This document shows positions 34,148-43,223 of a DNA stretch of 64,000 bases, piece by piece (position 1 is the stretch's first letter; each line of letters opens with the position of its first letter). The position numbers and the translations under genes were made by a program. The stretch is from assembly GCF_030540825.1 (NCBI RefSeq), contig NZ_JAUOEO010000001.1, positions 2,701,001 through 2,765,000 of the forward strand, in the 5' to 3' direction. The notes under the pieces are model-generated. The model was not told the DNA's origin, did not search any database, and saw only the letters and a list, made by a program, of their open reading frames with translations. The stretch is from Flavivirga spongiicola (lineage in GTDB: Bacteria; Bacteroidota; Bacteroidia; Flavobacteriales; Flavobacteriaceae).

Positions 34148-36778
34148 ATGTTACAACAAATTACAATCTTAAAAAAGCTTTGTTTTACAATGCTGGCTTT
34201 AATGTCCAGTATAGCAATAGCTCAAAATGGAAGCATTGAAGGAACTATAACAGATACTAATGGGAGCCCACTACCAGGAGTTAATGTAGTTATTCAAAAT
34301 ACTAGTAAAGGATCTGTTACAGATTTTGATGGAAATTATGTAATAAGTAATGTAGAAGATGGAAGTTTTACACTTGTAGTTTCCTATATAGGCTTTAAAA
34401 CTCAGGAACTTTCTTTTACAGTGAGCGGCAGTAGTGTACAACTAAATGTAACGCTTCAGGAAGATTTAATGTCATTAAGCGAAGTCGTTGTAACAGGTTC
34501 TGGAAACCCAAGAAAGAAAATGGAATCAAGTGTTGCAATTACGACTATGGGTTCTAAACAAATAGAAGAACAAGCGCCACAAAGCACAGCAGACTTATTA
34601 CAATCTATACCGGGGTTTTTGGTTGAAACATCAGGGGGAGAAACAGGAAACAACTTATTTGCAAGAGGTATTCCAACAGCAGGAGCCTATGAGTATGTTC
34701 AATTTCAAGAAGACGGTATGCCTGTCTTTGAAGATGGCGCCTTACAATTTGCTAACATCGATAACTTTCAAAGAACAGACGCTACTGTTAAAAGATTAGA
34801 GGCCGTAAAAGGAGGTACAGCCTCTATATATGCTTCTGGAGCTCCAGGAGGTATCATTAACTTTATTTCGAATACAGGTCAAAATGAATTTAAAGGTACT
34901 ACAAAATTAACAGTAGGCGATTACGGTTTATTTAGAACAGATTTTAATCTTGGAGGGGCCATTGTTCAAGATAAATTGTTTTATAATGTCGGTGGTTTTT
35001 ATAGAGTAGATGATGGAATTAGAGATCCAGGATATAAAGCGAATAATGGTGGACAAGTTAAGTTTAATATGACTTATAGATTTGATAAAGGGTATGCACG
35101 TCTCTATTTTAAAAATTTAGATGACAGAACGATTTTTTATCAATCAACACCTTTCGTTAAAAGAGGAGATGATGTAAAAGAATACCCTGGATTTGATGCT
35201 AATTACGGAACATTTGCGAATCGTGAAATGACTAAAATAAATGTACCGCAAGGTGGTGGTGGATTTTTTAAAGCAGATTTAGAAGATGGGATTCATCCAA
35301 GAACGAATGCTATTGGAGGGGAATTTAAATACCAACTTTCAGACATAGTTTCAGTAAAAAATAGTTTCAAGAATACAGATATTAATTTAGATTACAATGC
35401 CATTTTTGCTGCCGCATGGATGGGAGGTATTACCAGTCAGGCAGATTATGCTGCCGATCTGGGAATTGCCAATGGCGATGCTGTTTTTACATATAACAAT
35501 GGAGGTGCTACATTAGGATCTAATATTAATCTAAAAAGAGCTGACTTTTGGAATATTAGAAAGCAGATGAACAATTTTGCTAATAATTTAGCATTCAACT
35601 TTAACTGGGATAAGATTAATTTAAATGTAGGATATTATTATTCTAACTGGAAATCAAATCAAAATTGGAATTGGAGCAGTTTCTTAACAAGTGTCGAAGA
35701 TGAAGGGCGATTAGTAAATCTGGTGGATTCTAATACGGGAACAGCATATACATACAATGGTATCTCTGGGATATCATGGTTGCAAAGAGAATCTCAAATA
35801 AAAGGAACATTAAATGCCATTTTTTTAGACGCTGAAATTGAGGCGAGCGAAGATTTAACTTTAAATTTTGGTTTTAGATATGATGATGATAAGTATTCAG
35901 GAGCAGGAGACCATGGAACCTGGGGTAACGATATTGGGATATTGCCAAATAACACAGCAGATAATGGTGTAAATGTTTTAAGAGGAGATTATGTTTATTG
36001 GGATTATGATGTAAGTGAAATCTCTTATACAGGAGCAGCAAACTATAAGTTTAATGATAATATGGCATCATATTTAAGATACAGTAGAGGATTTAGGTCT
36101 CCTATTGAAGAAGCCTTTTACATTGCCGTTGAAAGTGGAGAAGGAAACCAAAATCAAGCTTTTCAAGATTTAGAACCTACCAAGGTAAACCAAACAGAAC
36201 TTGGGTTTAAATATTCATCCGAGAAAATAGCCTTATTTGCGAATCTGTTTCACATGAAATTAGACAACATAACCTATCAGGATATAGGAGCAGGAGGCGT
36301 CTCTGAAAGAAAGTTTGCAAACGTAAAAAATATAGGTTTAGAACTTGAGGCTATCTTAAAATTAGGAAATTTTAATGCCACATTAAATGGAACACTTCAA
36401 AATCCGGAATATGATGGTTATGAAGGGTCTCAGACTGCTTTAAATGGGAATTTAGCAAGAAGAATTTCAAAATTTTATTATAACATCCGACCAGATTATA
36501 ATATAACGGATAACTTTAATGTATACGCTAAGTATTCTTATTTTGGAAAAAAATATCATGATATTGAGAATACGTTTGAACTACCAGGATTTGGTGTCGT
36601 AAATGCAGGAGCATCCTATAAAGTAAACAATTTAAGGTTCGGATTAGATGCATCAAACTTATTTAATACAATTGGACTTACCGAAGGGGATGGTGCTGCA
36701 CCAGCAGATGGAGATGTGTTTTTAGGAAGGTCAATTCTAGGTAGAGCAGTAAGGGTATCAGTAGCAATTAATTTTTAA
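34148..36778 (+). CDS. TonB-dependent receptor, probably for trehalose
   Basis: An 876-aa outer-membrane receptor. Signal peptide ends SIAIAQ, followed by a carboxypeptidase-like domain (GSIEGTITDTNGSPLPGVNV to about residue 100), a TonB-box-like SEVVVTGSG, the plug domain (QAPQSTADLLQSIPGF, GGTASIYASGAPGGIINFIS) and a beta-barrel ending with aromatic Phe (VSVAINF). No SusD partner is encoded, so it is not a SusCD pair. Gene order with an MFS transporter and trehalase implies that it imports trehalose or a trehalose-containing compound across the outer membrane. Confidence 0.9.
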   Translation: MLQQITILKKLCFTMLALMSSIAIAQNGSIEGTITDTNGSPLPGVNVVIQNTSKGSVTDFDGNYVISNVEDGSFTLVVSYIGFKTQELSFTVSGSSVQLNVTLQEDLMSLSEVVVTGSGNPRKKMESSVAITTMGSKQIEEQAPQSTADLLQSIPGFLVETSGGETGNNLFARGIPTAGAYEYVQFQEDGMPVFEDGALQFANIDNFQRTDATVKRLEAVKGGTASIYASGAPGGIINFISNTGQNEFKGTTKLTVGDYGLFRTDFNLGGAIVQDKLFYNVGGFYRVDDGIRDPGYKANNGGQVKFNMTYRFDKGYARLYFKNLDDRTIFYQSTPFVKRGDDVKEYPGFDANYGTFANREMTKINVPQGGGGFFKADLEDGIHPRTNAIGGEFKYQLSDIVSVKNSFKNTDINLDYNAIFAAAWMGGITSQADYAADLGIANGDAVFTYNNGGATLGSNINLKRADFWNIRKQMNNFANNLAFNFNWDKINLNVGYYYSNWKSNQNWNWSSFLTSVEDEGRLVNLVDSNTGTAYTYNGISGISWLQRESQIKGTLNAIFLDAEIEASEDLTLNFGFRYDDDKYSGAGDHGTWGNDIGILPNNTADNGVNVLRGDYVYWDYDVSEISYTGAANYKFNDNMASYLRYSRGFRSPIEEAFYIAVESGEGNQNQAFQDLEPTKVNQTELGFKYSSEKIALFANLFHMKLDNITYQDIGAGGVSERKFANVKNIGLELEAILKLGNFNATLNGTLQNPEYDGYEGSQTALNGNLARRISKFYYNIRPDYNITDNFNVYAKYSYFGKKYHDIENTFELPGFGVVNAGASYKVNNLRFGLDASNLFNTIGLTEGDGAAPADGDVFLGRSILGRAVRVSVAINF

Positions 36779-36810
36779 TTAAAGAGTCCTTAATATGAAA
36801 TAAATATAAT

Positions 36811-36986
36811 GAGGATGTCTGAAAACTGTCATTTTGAGCGTAGCTGAAAAATCTCAATACACTGATAATCTCGTGTTTAATTTTAAAGAAATTCTTCACA
36901 GCTTCGCTGCTACCTTCGGAACAAAATATATTTTGTTCCGAAGGTAATATTCAGAATGACAGTTTTTAGAATTTTTAGACAGCCTC
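36811..36986. repeat. 176-bp inverted-repeat element
   Basis: The ends pair imperfectly (GAGGATGTCTGAAAACTGTC left; its counterpart GACAGTTTTTAGA...GACAGCCTC right). The inner 36913-36944 is a perfect 32-bp palindrome (half: CCTTCGGAACAAAATA). It lies between the receptor and MFS genes; no coding capacity. Confidence 0.75.
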
Positions 36987-37059
36987 TTTATACGAATTCC
37001 TGAATGTGCAGAAATTTTTAGTTTCTTCATTTTTCAGAAAACCAAAGAATTTTAAACAG

Positions 37060-38286
37060 ATGAAAAACCTAGGAATTAAAGCGGCTCTATACATTAATTA
37101 TTTTGTGTTTGCTATTTTGCTAAATAGCGTAGGGATAGTCATTAAGCAAGCCATAGATAATTATAATGTAAGTGAAACAAGCGCAAGTATTCTGGAAGCT
37201 TTTAAAGATTTACCAATAGCTTTTGTGTCATTTTTTGTGGCCTCGTTTTTGCCCAAAATAGGCTATAAAAAAAGTATGTTGTTAGCGCTTTTAATAGTGT
37301 TTTTTGGATGTGTTTATATGTATTATGGAAATACATTTGGAAGTACTAAAGTGCTGTTTTTAACAATTGGAGTAGCCTTTGCTTTTATTAAGGTTTCTGT
37401 GTATTCTATGATTGGTTTACTAACAAAAACCAAGAAAGAACATAGTAGTTTTATGAGTTCTATAGAAGGGTTTTTTATGGTAGGAATCGCTTTAGCGTAT
37501 TTTATATTCCCTGCTTTTTTCGATGCATCTAACCCAGATGCCTGGTTGCGAGTATACCTGTTTTTGGCAGGGATGATAGCAGTTTCATTTATAATTCTGT
37601 TATTCTCGAAAATAAATATAGAAGCAGAAGTCTCCAACAAATCTTTATCTCAGGATTTTTTAGAAATGATAAAATTAATGGCATTACCATTAGTTATCTT
37701 TTTTATCCTGAGCGCATTCTTATTTGTAATGGTAGAGCAAGGTATTATGACTTGGTTACCTACATTTAACAAAAATGTATTATCACTTAGTGATTCATTA
37801 AGTGTTCAAATGGCAAGTATTTTAGCCATTTCACTAGCGGTAGGTAGATTACTTGCAGGTGTTATTGTGAAAAGAATACCTTGGTTGTCAATAGTAACAA
37901 CCTGTTTGGTTATATCAATGTTCATAGTTGTTTTAGTATTGCCAAACATACTGGATTCAAAGGCTATCGAAATTAAAAGTGTACTCGACATCCCGTTAAT
38001 AGGGTTCGTGTTTCCGATTATTGGACTTTTTATAGCTCCAATTTATCCACTTATAAGTTCTACGGTGCTATCGGCATTACCTAAAAAAATGCACAGTTCT
38101 ATGACAGGACTAATAGTTATTTTTTCTGCTTTAGGAGGAACACTAGGTTCCAGAATAATAGGGTATCTATTTGAACACATAGGTGGGAGAAAAGCATTTT
38201 TCTTTATGTTAATTCCTATGATTATTCTAATAATCACACTTTTTATGTTAAACAAAATGACGAAGAAATATGAAGTTGCCCGTTGA
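37060..38286 (+). CDS. MFS sugar transporter, probably for trehalose
   Basis: About 408 aa from ATG 37060 (MKNLGIKAALYINYFVFAIL). The longer frame from GTG 37006 adds a basic, non-hydrophobic extension and is less likely. Twelve hydrophobic segments are discernible, with a cytoplasmic loop motif LPKIGYKKSMLLALLIVF between the second and third. The gene overlaps the trehalase start by 17 bases, so the two are co-transcribed. Context suggests inner-membrane uptake of intact trehalose for the cytosolic trehalase. Confidence 0.87.
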   Translation: MKNLGIKAALYINYFVFAILLNSVGIVIKQAIDNYNVSETSASILEAFKDLPIAFVSFFVASFLPKIGYKKSMLLALLIVFFGCVYMYYGNTFGSTKVLFLTIGVAFAFIKVSVYSMIGLLTKTKKEHSSFMSSIEGFFMVGIALAYFIFPAFFDASNPDAWLRVYLFLAGMIAVSFIILLFSKINIEAEVSNKSLSQDFLEMIKLMALPLVIFFILSAFLFVMVEQGIMTWLPTFNKNVLSLSDSLSVQMASILAISLAVGRLLAGVIVKRIPWLSIVTTCLVISMFIVVLVLPNILDSKAIEIKSVLDIPLIGFVFPIIGLFIAPIYPLISSTVLSALPKKMHSSMTGLIVIFSALGGTLGSRIIGYLFEHIGGRKAFFFMLIPMIILIITLFMLNKMTKKYEVAR

Positions 38287-40129
38287 TAAGTCTAAACTTA
38301 TAGATCAATTAATAAAACAAGAAGATACTACAGGAAGCCATACAATAACTATTGATGATTTAGGAAAAAAAGAATTTTTTATAGAAAATGAAGAAGGTAA
38401 TAGTGTCCTTATAAAAGGAACTTATCATTTATCTAATCTGTTGCAAGAAGCAGCACTTTTAACTAATCATAAAGGGAATATCCTTTTAGAACATATAGTT
38501 GAAGAACCAGTAACACGAACATCCAGAGTTATTAAAGATTACTATTGGGATAAACTCACCAGAAGTTTTGATAACGAAGGGGTATTAAATGTACTGGAAG
38601 ATGAAAAAATGCAAGGTGATTTTTTGCGGTTATATGTGCCAGAATCTGATGTTGAAGCACTAGAGTTTTATAAACAAAAAACAATGGCGTATGGGCATGT
38701 TAAAGTTGAAACGATTCCAGAAAATATTTCAAATGAGGAAATAATTGCTTTAAACCAAAAGCCAGGAATTTTAGCATTAGCGTATTCAAAAGAGAAAAAG
38801 AAAAGTATCCCATTTGTTGTGCCGGGAGGCCGCTTTAATGAAATGTATGGATGGGATAGCTATTTTATTGGCTTAGGTCTTATAATCGATGATAAATTTG
38901 AACTTGCTCAGGCTATGATTGATAATTTAGAGTACCAAATTATTCATTACGGGAAAATATTAAATGCCAATCGTAGTTATTATTTGTCTCGGTCTCAGCC
39001 ACCATTTTTCACATCATTTATTAAAGAGTTTTACGAAACCTATTCTAATAAATTACAACTAAATTGGTTACAACAAAAATTGACCACAGCTATTTCTGAA
39101 TATTTTAATGTTTGGATGACTGAAAATGTGAGATTAACCGATACACAATTAAATCGCTATTTTGGAGAAGGTACAGGAGTTCCTAATGAAACAGAGCCAG
39201 AACATTTTGATGCTATATTTAAAATCTTTGCAAAAAAACATAACATACCGTTTATAGAATTTAAAGAAAAGTATAAACAAAACGAAATTGTTGATGAAGC
39301 CTTAGATAAGTATTTCGTACACGATAGAAGCATGAGAGAAAGCGGGCACGATACAACAAATAGATTAGATGATTGTTCAGCACACCTGAATTCCGTTGAT
39401 TTAAATAGTTTGCTATATAAATATGAAACAGATATAGCCTATCTTATTGCATCGTATTTTAACGATTCGTTTTCATATAACAATAATACTTTTAGTTCAG
39501 CTGAATGGTTGCAACGTGCAAACAAACGAAAGCAGTTAATGATAGGTTATATGTGGAACGAAAAAGAGTCTGTGTTTTATGACTACAATTTTGTTAAAAA
39601 GAAGCAACAACCATGCATTTCAACAACAAACCTTTACCCGTTATGGACAAATTTATGTACAGAAGAACAAGCAGAAAGCATAGTTAAGAAACAATTACCC
39701 AATTTAATTTGTAAAGGAGGTTTAGCATCAACATCTGGTTTAGAGGCCATGCCAAAAGATGCAACCGAAAGACAATGGGATTTTCCTTATGGTTGGGCAC
39801 CACACCAAATGTTAATTTGGCAAGGACTAAAAAATTATGGGTTTGAAACGAAAGCACAAGAACTTATTTATAGATGGTTATGGCTCATTGTAAAAACAGC
39901 TGTAAATTATAATGGTTTAATACCAGAAAAGTTTGATGTTAATACATGTACACATCAAGTAGATGTAGAATACGGTAATGTAGGAACAAATTTCAAATAT
40001 GTTACAGATGGAGGTTTTGGTTGGACCAATGCATCGTATAAATTAGGTATTGAGCTTTTAGAAGCTAAATATTTAAACAGCTTGAATATGCTTACAGACC
40101 CAGATTCAATCTTTCCAAAAAGCACATAA
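38270..40129 (+). CDS. Cytosolic trehalase, GH37
   Basis: Trehalase hydrolyses trehalose to two glucoses. The 619-aa protein carries both GH37 signatures: PGGRFNEMYGWDSYFIG at about residue 185 and QWDFPYGWAPHQ at about residue 502, along with RESGHDTTNRLDD containing the Arg/Asp active-site region. No signal peptide (MKLPVDKSKLIDQ), so it acts in the cytosol, like TreF. It is translationally coupled to the MFS gene. Its stop is followed after 3 bases by a remnant of queG. Confidence 0.95.
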   Translation: MKLPVDKSKLIDQLIKQEDTTGSHTITIDDLGKKEFFIENEEGNSVLIKGTYHLSNLLQEAALLTNHKGNILLEHIVEEPVTRTSRVIKDYYWDKLTRSFDNEGVLNVLEDEKMQGDFLRLYVPESDVEALEFYKQKTMAYGHVKVETIPENISNEEIIALNQKPGILALAYSKEKKKSIPFVVPGGRFNEMYGWDSYFIGLGLIIDDKFELAQAMIDNLEYQIIHYGKILNANRSYYLSRSQPPFFTSFIKEFYETYSNKLQLNWLQQKLTTAISEYFNVWMTENVRLTDTQLNRYFGEGTGVPNETEPEHFDAIFKIFAKKHNIPFIEFKEKYKQNEIVDEALDKYFVHDRSMRESGHDTTNRLDDCSAHLNSVDLNSLLYKYETDIAYLIASYFNDSFSYNNNTFSSAEWLQRANKRKQLMIGYMWNEKESVFYDYNFVKKKQQPCISTTNLYPLWTNLCTEEQAESIVKKQLPNLICKGGLASTSGLEAMPKDATERQWDFPYGWAPHQMLIWQGLKNYGFETKAQELIYRWLWLIVKTAVNYNGLIPEKFDVNTCTHQVDVEYGNVGTNFKYVTDGGFGWTNASYKLGIELLEAKYLNSLNMLTDPDSIFPKST

Positions 40130-40132
40130 AAT

Positions 40133-40165
40133 TTAAAAAGAAACATCAATTTTTTAAAAGAATAG
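40133..40165 (+). pseudogene. queG: 3' remnant of queG
   Basis: Codons TTA AAA AGA AAC ATC AAT TTT TTA AAA GAA TAG read LKRNINFLKE-stop, the end of QueG (intact gene: [13 protein letters not shown] at 32908-32937). Over 28 bases (40132-40159) only one differs. It lies 3 bases after the trehalase stop. Short, but with the 5' remnant at 29548 it marks the other edge of the inserted block. Confidence 0.75.
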
Positions 40166-40186
40166 AGGTTTCCTTAATAGGATTGC

Positions 40187-40243
40187 TATCTTTGTTAGTT
40201 AAATTAAAAATTCCTTTAAGTACAACTTAAAGGTTTCTTTTTT
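40187..40243 (+). promoter_or_regulatory. maeB promoter and leader hairpin
   Basis: -7 match TATCTTTG at 40187-40194, then a 9-bp perfect hairpin CCTTTAAGTacaACTTAAAGG (40213-40233) followed by TTTCTTTTTT. The hairpin looks like an intrinsic terminator lying after the promoter and before the ATG at 40290: an attenuator, or the terminator of the upstream operon. Confidence 0.5.
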
Positions 40244-40289
40244 AAATTGTCATTCTCGCAGATGCGGGAATCATTAATTAACAATAATT

Positions 40290-42587
40290 ATGAGCGAAGA
40301 AAGTAAACGAAGAGAGGCCCTTATATATCATGCGAAACCAACCCCAGGAAAGATAAAGGTAGTTCCAACCAAAAAATACGCCAGTCAAAGAGATTTGTCT
40401 CTAGCCTATTCGCCAGGCGTAGCAGAACCTTGTTTAGAGATTGAAAAAAACACAGAAAACGCCTATAAATATACGGCGAAAGGAAATCTAGTAGCTGTAA
40501 TTTCCAACGGAACGGCAGTTTTAGGTTTAGGAAATATTGGTCCCGAAGCATCAAAGCCGGTGATGGAAGGAAAAGGGCTTCTATTTAAGATTTTTGCTGA
40601 TATTGATGTGTTTGATATTGAGGTAGGTACCGAAAATGTTGATGAGTTTATCCAAACTGTAAAAATGATTGCACCTACTTTCGGTGGCATCAATTTGGAA
40701 GATATTAAAGCTCCCGAAGCTTTCGAAATAGAAAGACGTCTTAAAGAAGAACTGGATATTCCTGTTATGCATGATGATCAACACGGCACAGCTATTATTT
40801 CTGCTGCTGCGTTGATAAATGCAGTAGAATTAGCAGAAAAAAAGATTGAAAAAATTAAAATAGTAATAAGTGGCGCAGGTGCCGCTGCTATTTCTTGTTC
40901 TCGCTTATATCAAGCCTGTGGCGCAAAACGAGAAAACATGGTGATGTTGGATAGTAAAGGTGTTATAAGAAATGATAGAGAAAACCTTTCTAAAGAAAAA
41001 GCAGAATTTGCTACCCATAGAAAAATAGATACGCTAGATGAAGCTATGAAAGATGCCGATGTTTTTATTGGTCTTTCAATGGCAAATATTGTATCTCCGG
41101 AAATGTTGTTGGCAATGGCAAAAAATCCAATTGTTTTTGCTATGGCTAATCCCGATCCGGAAATAAAGTATGACATCGCAGTAGCTACTCGTAAAGATAT
41201 CATTATGGCAACGGGTCGTAGCGATCATCCCAATCAAGTAAATAACGTATTAGGATTTCCGTTTATATTTAGAGGCGCGCTAGATGTTCGTGCTACAAAG
41301 ATAAACGAAGCTATGAAAATGGCTGCTGTTAAAGCATTAGCAAAATTAGCAAAAGAACCTGTCCCAGAGCAAGTTAATATAGCTTACGGAGAAACCAGAC
41401 TCACGTTTGGTAAAAATTATATTATACCAAAACCTTTTGATCCTCGACTGATTGCCGAAGTGCCTCCAGCTGTAGCAAAAGCGGCTATGGAAAGCGGTGT
41501 GGCTAAACATCCTATTACCGATTGGGAAAAGTATAAAGACGTATTGTTAGAGCGCTTGGGTTCTGATAATAAGTTGGTAAGATTACTTTTAAATAGAGCA
41601 AAACTGAATCCGAAACGTGTTGTATTTGCTGAAGCAGACCAACTAGATGTTTTAAAAGCTGCTCAAATAGCGTATGAAGAAGGGATAGCACACCCCATTC
41701 TATTAGGAAGAAAAGAAACCATAGAGTCTCTAATGGCGGAAATTGAGTTTGATGCAGATATTCCTATAATTGATCCAAAAACAGAAGAAGAGAACGAACG
41801 TAAAAACAAGTATGCTAAAGTATATTGGGAGCAACGTAAACGAAGAGGCGTAACGTATTATTCTGCACAACGCTTAATGAGAGAGCGTAATTATTTTGCG
41901 GCTATGATGGTTAATGAAGGTGATGCCGATGCTCTTATTTCCGGGTATTCTCGTAATTATCCAACAGTAGTAAAGCCTATGTTGGAACTTATTGGAATGG
42001 TGCATGGTGTTACCCGTATAGCAACAACCAATTTAATGATGACAAAAAGAGGACCTCTATTTTTAAGTGATACCTCTATAAATATTAACCCTAGTGCCAA
42101 GGACTTAGCTAAGATCACCCAAATGACAGCTAAGGTAATTAAGATGTTTGGTTTAGATCCTGTGTTAGCCATGGTGTCCTATTCTAATTTTGGATCTTCA
42201 GATAATGAAAAAGCATCAAAGATTAGAGAGGCCGTATCTTATTTACATCGTCATTTCCCAGAGATGAAGGTAGATGGTGAATTACAAACGGATTTTGCGT
42301 TAAATGATGATATGCTACGGGAGAAGTTTCCATTTTCAAAGTTGGTTGGAAAGAAAGTAAATGCATTAGTTTTTCCAAATCTGGATTCGGCAAATATCAC
42401 TTATAAATTATTAAAAGAATTGCATGAAGCCGATTCTATAGGGCCTATTATGATGGGTATGAAAAAACCAGTGCATATTCTACAATTAGGAGCGAGTGTT
42501 GATGAAATTGTGAATATGACCGCGATAGCTGTCATTGACGCTCAACATAAAGAAAAGTGGGAGTTAGAAAATGCTGGAAGGAAGTAA
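40290..42587 (+). CDS. maeB: NADP-dependent malic enzyme with phosphotransacetylase-like domain
   Basis: MaeB oxidatively decarboxylates malate to pyruvate with NADP. The 765-aa protein has the malic enzyme part (residues 1 to about 430; SLAYSPGVAEPCLEI, NGTAVLGLGNIGPEASKPVMEGK, HDDQHGTAIISAAAL, and NAD(P)-binding IVISGAGAAAISCSRLY) and a C-terminal phosphotransacetylase-like domain (about 430-760; VVFAEADQLDVLKAAQIA), the usual long form. The C-terminal domain is regarded as regulatory, not catalytic. It lies directly after the accessory block. Confidence 0.96.
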   Translation: MSEESKRREALIYHAKPTPGKIKVVPTKKYASQRDLSLAYSPGVAEPCLEIEKNTENAYKYTAKGNLVAVISNGTAVLGLGNIGPEASKPVMEGKGLLFKIFADIDVFDIEVGTENVDEFIQTVKMIAPTFGGINLEDIKAPEAFEIERRLKEELDIPVMHDDQHGTAIISAAALINAVELAEKKIEKIKIVISGAGAAAISCSRLYQACGAKRENMVMLDSKGVIRNDRENLSKEKAEFATHRKIDTLDEAMKDADVFIGLSMANIVSPEMLLAMAKNPIVFAMANPDPEIKYDIAVATRKDIIMATGRSDHPNQVNNVLGFPFIFRGALDVRATKINEAMKMAAVKALAKLAKEPVPEQVNIAYGETRLTFGKNYIIPKPFDPRLIAEVPPAVAKAAMESGVAKHPITDWEKYKDVLLERLGSDNKLVRLLLNRAKLNPKRVVFAEADQLDVLKAAQIAYEEGIAHPILLGRKETIESLMAEIEFDADIPIIDPKTEEENERKNKYAKVYWEQRKRRGVTYYSAQRLMRERNYFAAMMVNEGDADALISGYSRNYPTVVKPMLELIGMVHGVTRIATTNLMMTKRGPLFLSDTSININPSAKDLAKITQMTAKVIKMFGLDPVLAMVSYSNFGSSDNEKASKIREAVSYLHRHFPEMKVDGELQTDFALNDDMLREKFPFSKLVGKKVNALVFPNLDSANITYKLLKELHEADSIGPIMMGMKKPVHILQLGASVDEIVNMTAIAVIDAQHKEKWELENAGRK

Positions 42588-42635
42588 CTTAGTGCGATAA
42601 TTTTATTACATTTGGTCGGTTAACGAACTTTATAC

Positions 42636-43217
42636 ATGATAACACATATTAAAGGAAAACTTACAGAAAAAAACCCAACGCATGTAGTTATTGAATGTCA
42701 TGGAGTAGGTTATTTATTGAATATTTCATTACATACTTTTTCTCAAATTTCAGACAGTGAAAATTTAAAGCTATTTACACATCTTCAGATTAAAGAAGAT
42801 TCACATACACTTTATGGGTTTTCGTCATTGGCAGAAAGGGAAATTTTTAGACTGTTAATATCTGTAAGTGGTATTGGAGCAAGTATAGCACGTACCATGT
42901 TATCATCATTAACGCCAAAACAGGTAAGAGAAGGGATTGCTTCAAGCGACGTCGCTTTAATTCAATCTATAAAAGGAATAGGAGCAAAAACAGCGCAACG
43001 TGTTATAATAGATTTAAAAGACAAGATCTTAAAGATTTATGATATAGACGAAGTTTCCGTTTCTCAAGGCAATACCAATAAAGATGAAGCGTTATCTGCT
43101 TTAGAAGTGCTCGGTTTTGTAAAGAAACAAGCAGAACGTGTTGTGGATAAAATTATGATTGCACAGCCTGATGCCAATGTGGAAACCATTATCAAGCAGG
43201 CTTTAAAAAATTTATAA
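42636..43217 (+). CDS. ruvA: Holliday junction branch migration protein RuvA
   Basis: A 193-aa junction-recognition protein. N-terminal OB fold (MITHIKGKLTEKNPTHVVIECHGVGY), two helix-hairpin-helix motifs (LISVSGIGASIARTML and IKGIGAKTAQRVIIDLKDK) and the C-terminal RuvB-contact domain (DEALSALEVLGFVKKQAERV). It is located 48 bases after maeB and 6 bases before sprA, separate from ruvB at 26766. Confidence 0.97.
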   Translation: MITHIKGKLTEKNPTHVVIECHGVGYLLNISLHTFSQISDSENLKLFTHLQIKEDSHTLYGFSSLAEREIFRLLISVSGIGASIARTMLSSLTPKQVREGIASSDVALIQSIKGIGAKTAQRVIIDLKDKILKIYDIDEVSVSQGNTNKDEALSALEVLGFVKKQAERVVDKIMIAQPDANVETIIKQALKNL

Positions 43218-43223
43218 TAGACT

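Noticed and set aside
32950..36778. Polysaccharide utilisation locus with SusCD
   Set aside because: Only a TonB-dependent receptor is present; no SusD-like lipoprotein and no secreted glycosidase were found.
37006..37059. N-terminal extension of the MFS gene from GTG 37006
   Set aside because: The extension is not hydrophobic or conserved-looking, lies next to an inverted-repeat element, and a good ATG at 37060 opens the first helix.
29336..40290. Integrative element or prophage at queG
   Set aside because: No integrase, transposase, relaxase, phage or tRNA target was seen; the flanking queG remnants alone do not define such an element.
40581..41203. Reverse-strand ORFs within maeB
   Set aside because: They lie fully inside maeB in other frames and show no recognisable domain.
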